Assembly: GCA_032716605.1 (NCBI GenBank)
Contig: CM064485.1
Location: 29,353,558-29,417,557, forward strand
Direction: 5' to 3'
Source: Paralithodes platypus
Lineage: Eukaryota > Arthropoda > Malacostraca > Decapoda > Lithodidae
Length of the DNA: 64,000 bases
The position numbers were made by a program, and so were the translations under genes. How positions within the stretch are numbered: the first letter of the stretch is position 1; the number at the start of each line of letters is the position of its first letter. Under the pieces are notes generated by a model, which was not told where the DNA came from, did not search any database, and saw only the letters and a list, made by a program, of their open reading frames with translations. Shown here one piece after another: positions 62,134 to 64,000 of this stretch.

Positions 62134-63642
62134 ACTGAATATGGAATTTGTTGAATTAATACAAATTATGCTATATACTGTATATACAGTTATATAATGT
62201 ATATACCGGAATATGTATATACGCACGTATATAGGTTTTTTTAGTTATTTTGTTTTATTCAAGATGTTTTTTTCTTAGGGGAATACACAGGTTGCACATA
62301 GCAAAAAAAAATAGCTTTCACAATGTGAGAATATAAAGACAGTGACAAAAGTTACAAACAATGCAATACCATAGCTGAGTAGTTGTTATCTAATTAATAT
62401 GTCAACAAGAACCGAATACCTGGTACCAGTAAGTAATGAAGCTGTCAGGGTAAAGTGATATTATAGAAAAGAACTTATGAATCCATAATCATGATGAATA
62501 TTAAGTAAGGTAACCTCTGCAGGCAAAGAAAAATCATTCTGAAATCTGAAAACTAATAAAGAATAATTATCTAATCTAATATCTATCTGCTGTCTGGTAA
62601 GTGTAGATATTATATTGGCAAATTCATGGTTCACATCTCTAAATGAGGGCGAAAGGGACTAGCTTTAGTTTATGATAATAAAATAGTGCTGATTTTTTTT
62701 TTTTTTTTTTTTTTTTTTTATATACTGTCTATAGAAAAATAGCAATATGTCCAGTAAGTGAGTGATAAAGTCATCTTTAATCAACATTAGACACTCGGTA
62801 ACTGATTTACTTAAGCCTGGCCTCCCAACCAATGGTTGCAATGGCAGACATTAGGGGTGAAGTAGACCAGTGTTGTATTTACAACGTGAATACAAGAACC
62901 TGATCCGCATCTCGAATTGAGTACACTGGTTACAAACTAAATTTCACCACCACAGCCATTCCAACAGGGTGATAACACCTTCACTTGCACCCCCCCATAC
63001 ACAAATAGTACTTCCGCCGGTTAGACATTCATCAATTACCAACTCCTCCCACGACAACAAGATACAAAATCGAACGAACCTGAAACGGTTTGCCTCTATG
63101 CTGGAGCTTAGGTTTGTCCCTCCCTTCAGGGATCAAGTGTTGGAATACTTTACATTGTACCGTAGGATATCAGAGACGGGCTAGAGTCTCATATATAATA
63201 TTTTCTGTATTAAAATTGTGTCATAAGCCTTAGAGTGTTTATAAACGCATTTTTGTAACATGAAGTAAAATATCTGGGTTAGGACCACATAGGGGGAGTA
63301 GCGTACCAACAATTTTCATTCTTAAGGGCGAGTACAATAAGGAGAAATATTATCGTCTCGACAGGGACTGACTAGGCTAGATACAAAAGTAACACTATTT
63401 TAAAACACAGGTTTTACCAGTGGGTATTGTTGATGGTGGTTGTTTTAGTTATGTCATGAATCGTGTACAGTGGCGCTGTAGTTTCTTAAGAAACCACTCA
63501 TTATTAGTAGATTTCTCACAAACACATGCTCCCCCCCCCGGGGCGCAACTTGACACACTAATGTTATTGATAAAGCGGGGGCGCGCGAGGGGCCGCTATT
63601 CGGAAGTAGTACTCCTCTTCTCAAACCGTCCAACGGTTATAT
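62134..63642. other. Non-coding, AT-rich; T run
   Basis: A 26-base T run at 62694-62719. A plus-strand ORF of 71 codons (62969-63184; KRFASMLELRFVPPFRDQVL) is not recognised and has no splice or promoter support. Confidence 0.4.
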
Positions 63643-64000
63643 GTAGCTGGGAGGAGGAGGAGGAGGAGGAGGAGGAGGGGGAGGAGAGGGAGGAGGCGGA
63701 GGGGAGGAGGAGGAGGAGGAGGAGGAGGGAGGAGGAGGGAGGAGGGGAAGGAGGAGGGGAGGCGGAGCGAGGAGGGGAGGAGGAGAGGAGGGAGGCGGAG
63801 GAGGAGGACGTGGGGGAGGAAGGAGGAGGAGAAGAGGAGGAGCCAAGGAAGGAAGAGCGGAGGAGGAGGAGGCGGAGGAGGAGGAGGAGGAGGAGGAGGG
63901 AGGAGAGAAGGAGAGGAGGAGGAGGAGGAGGAGGAGGAGGAGGACGGAGGCGGAGGAGGAGGAGCCGAAGGAGGAGGGAGGAGGAGGAGGAGGAGGAGGA
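63643..64000. repeat. (GGA)n purine tract, runs off the right edge
   Basis: About 358 bp of almost pure AGG/GGA with occasional GGC, CGGA and GGGA variants. Strong strand asymmetry (no T after 63654) makes it a candidate for triplex or G-quadruplex structure. Confidence 0.98.

Noticed and set aside
62969..63184. 71-codon ORF (KRFASMLELRFVPPFRDQ)
   Set aside because: Not recognised and without gene context in AT-rich repeat DNA.

Overview
The window is eukaryotic, repeat-dense, intron-scale DNA and almost certainly comes from an invertebrate animal. A decapod crustacean is my best inference. The reasons are a near-complete DIRS-type tyrosine-recombinase retrotransposon, several families of decayed non-LTR retrotransposons, many TTAA-bounded MITEs, very long GT/CT/AT microsatellites and degenerate minisatellites. 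Three runs of exactly 100 N (14453-14552, 39543-39642, 59395-59494) are scaffold gaps of undefined size. I recognise only one piece of a host gene: a minus-strand exon of an ABC-C (MRP-type) transporter at about 34123-34295.

Layout. 1-9517: a decayed SGNH-like reading frame (minus strand), then two almost identical 2.2-kb direct repeats (583-2804 and 7299-9517). They flank a 4.5-kb interior that holds a minus-strand gag-like gene and no pol; this looks like a non-autonomous LTR element with very long LTRs. 9.6-14.45 kb: a non-LTR RT tail, AT repeats, a candidate minus-strand LTR with a promoter-like core, and a scrap of Ty3/gypsy RNase H. 14.55-22.84 kb: the DIRS element (gag, RT-RNase H, tyrosine recombinase, internal palindrome and right terminal repeat). 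Its right end carries a 5'-truncated RTE-like insertion with a clean 11-bp target duplication. 23.1-26.4 kb: a nearly full-length but frameshifted endonuclease/RT non-LTR element with a (CAA)n tail, facing an inverted copy of its own 3' end.

26.85-32.3 kb: a minus-strand RTE-like copy split by at least three DNA elements (a TTAA MITE, a hAT-like element that itself contains a pogo-like MITE, and a second TTAA element). 32.3-43.1 kb: the ABCC exon, more RTE/CR1 remnants, tRNA-derived SINE heads, a Tigger-like transposase pseudogene, the 5' part of a Penelope-like element with a hammerhead-like motif, and a 408-bp near-perfect palindrome. 43.3-58 kb: no gene, but a dense field of TTAA-bounded inverted-repeat elements in several terminal families. 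Some sit end to end and share one TTAA, and they are mixed with microsatellites and a 74-bp minisatellite. 58.4-64 kb: CR1/L2-like 3' ends with (GAATCT)n tails, a SINE head, a noisy 37-bp minisatellite and a terminal GGA-rich tract.

The retroelement genes form the usual cassettes (gag, pol, recombinase or endonuclease), and most are visibly broken. Many breaks fall in homopolymers, so some may be assembly indels and not true mutations.
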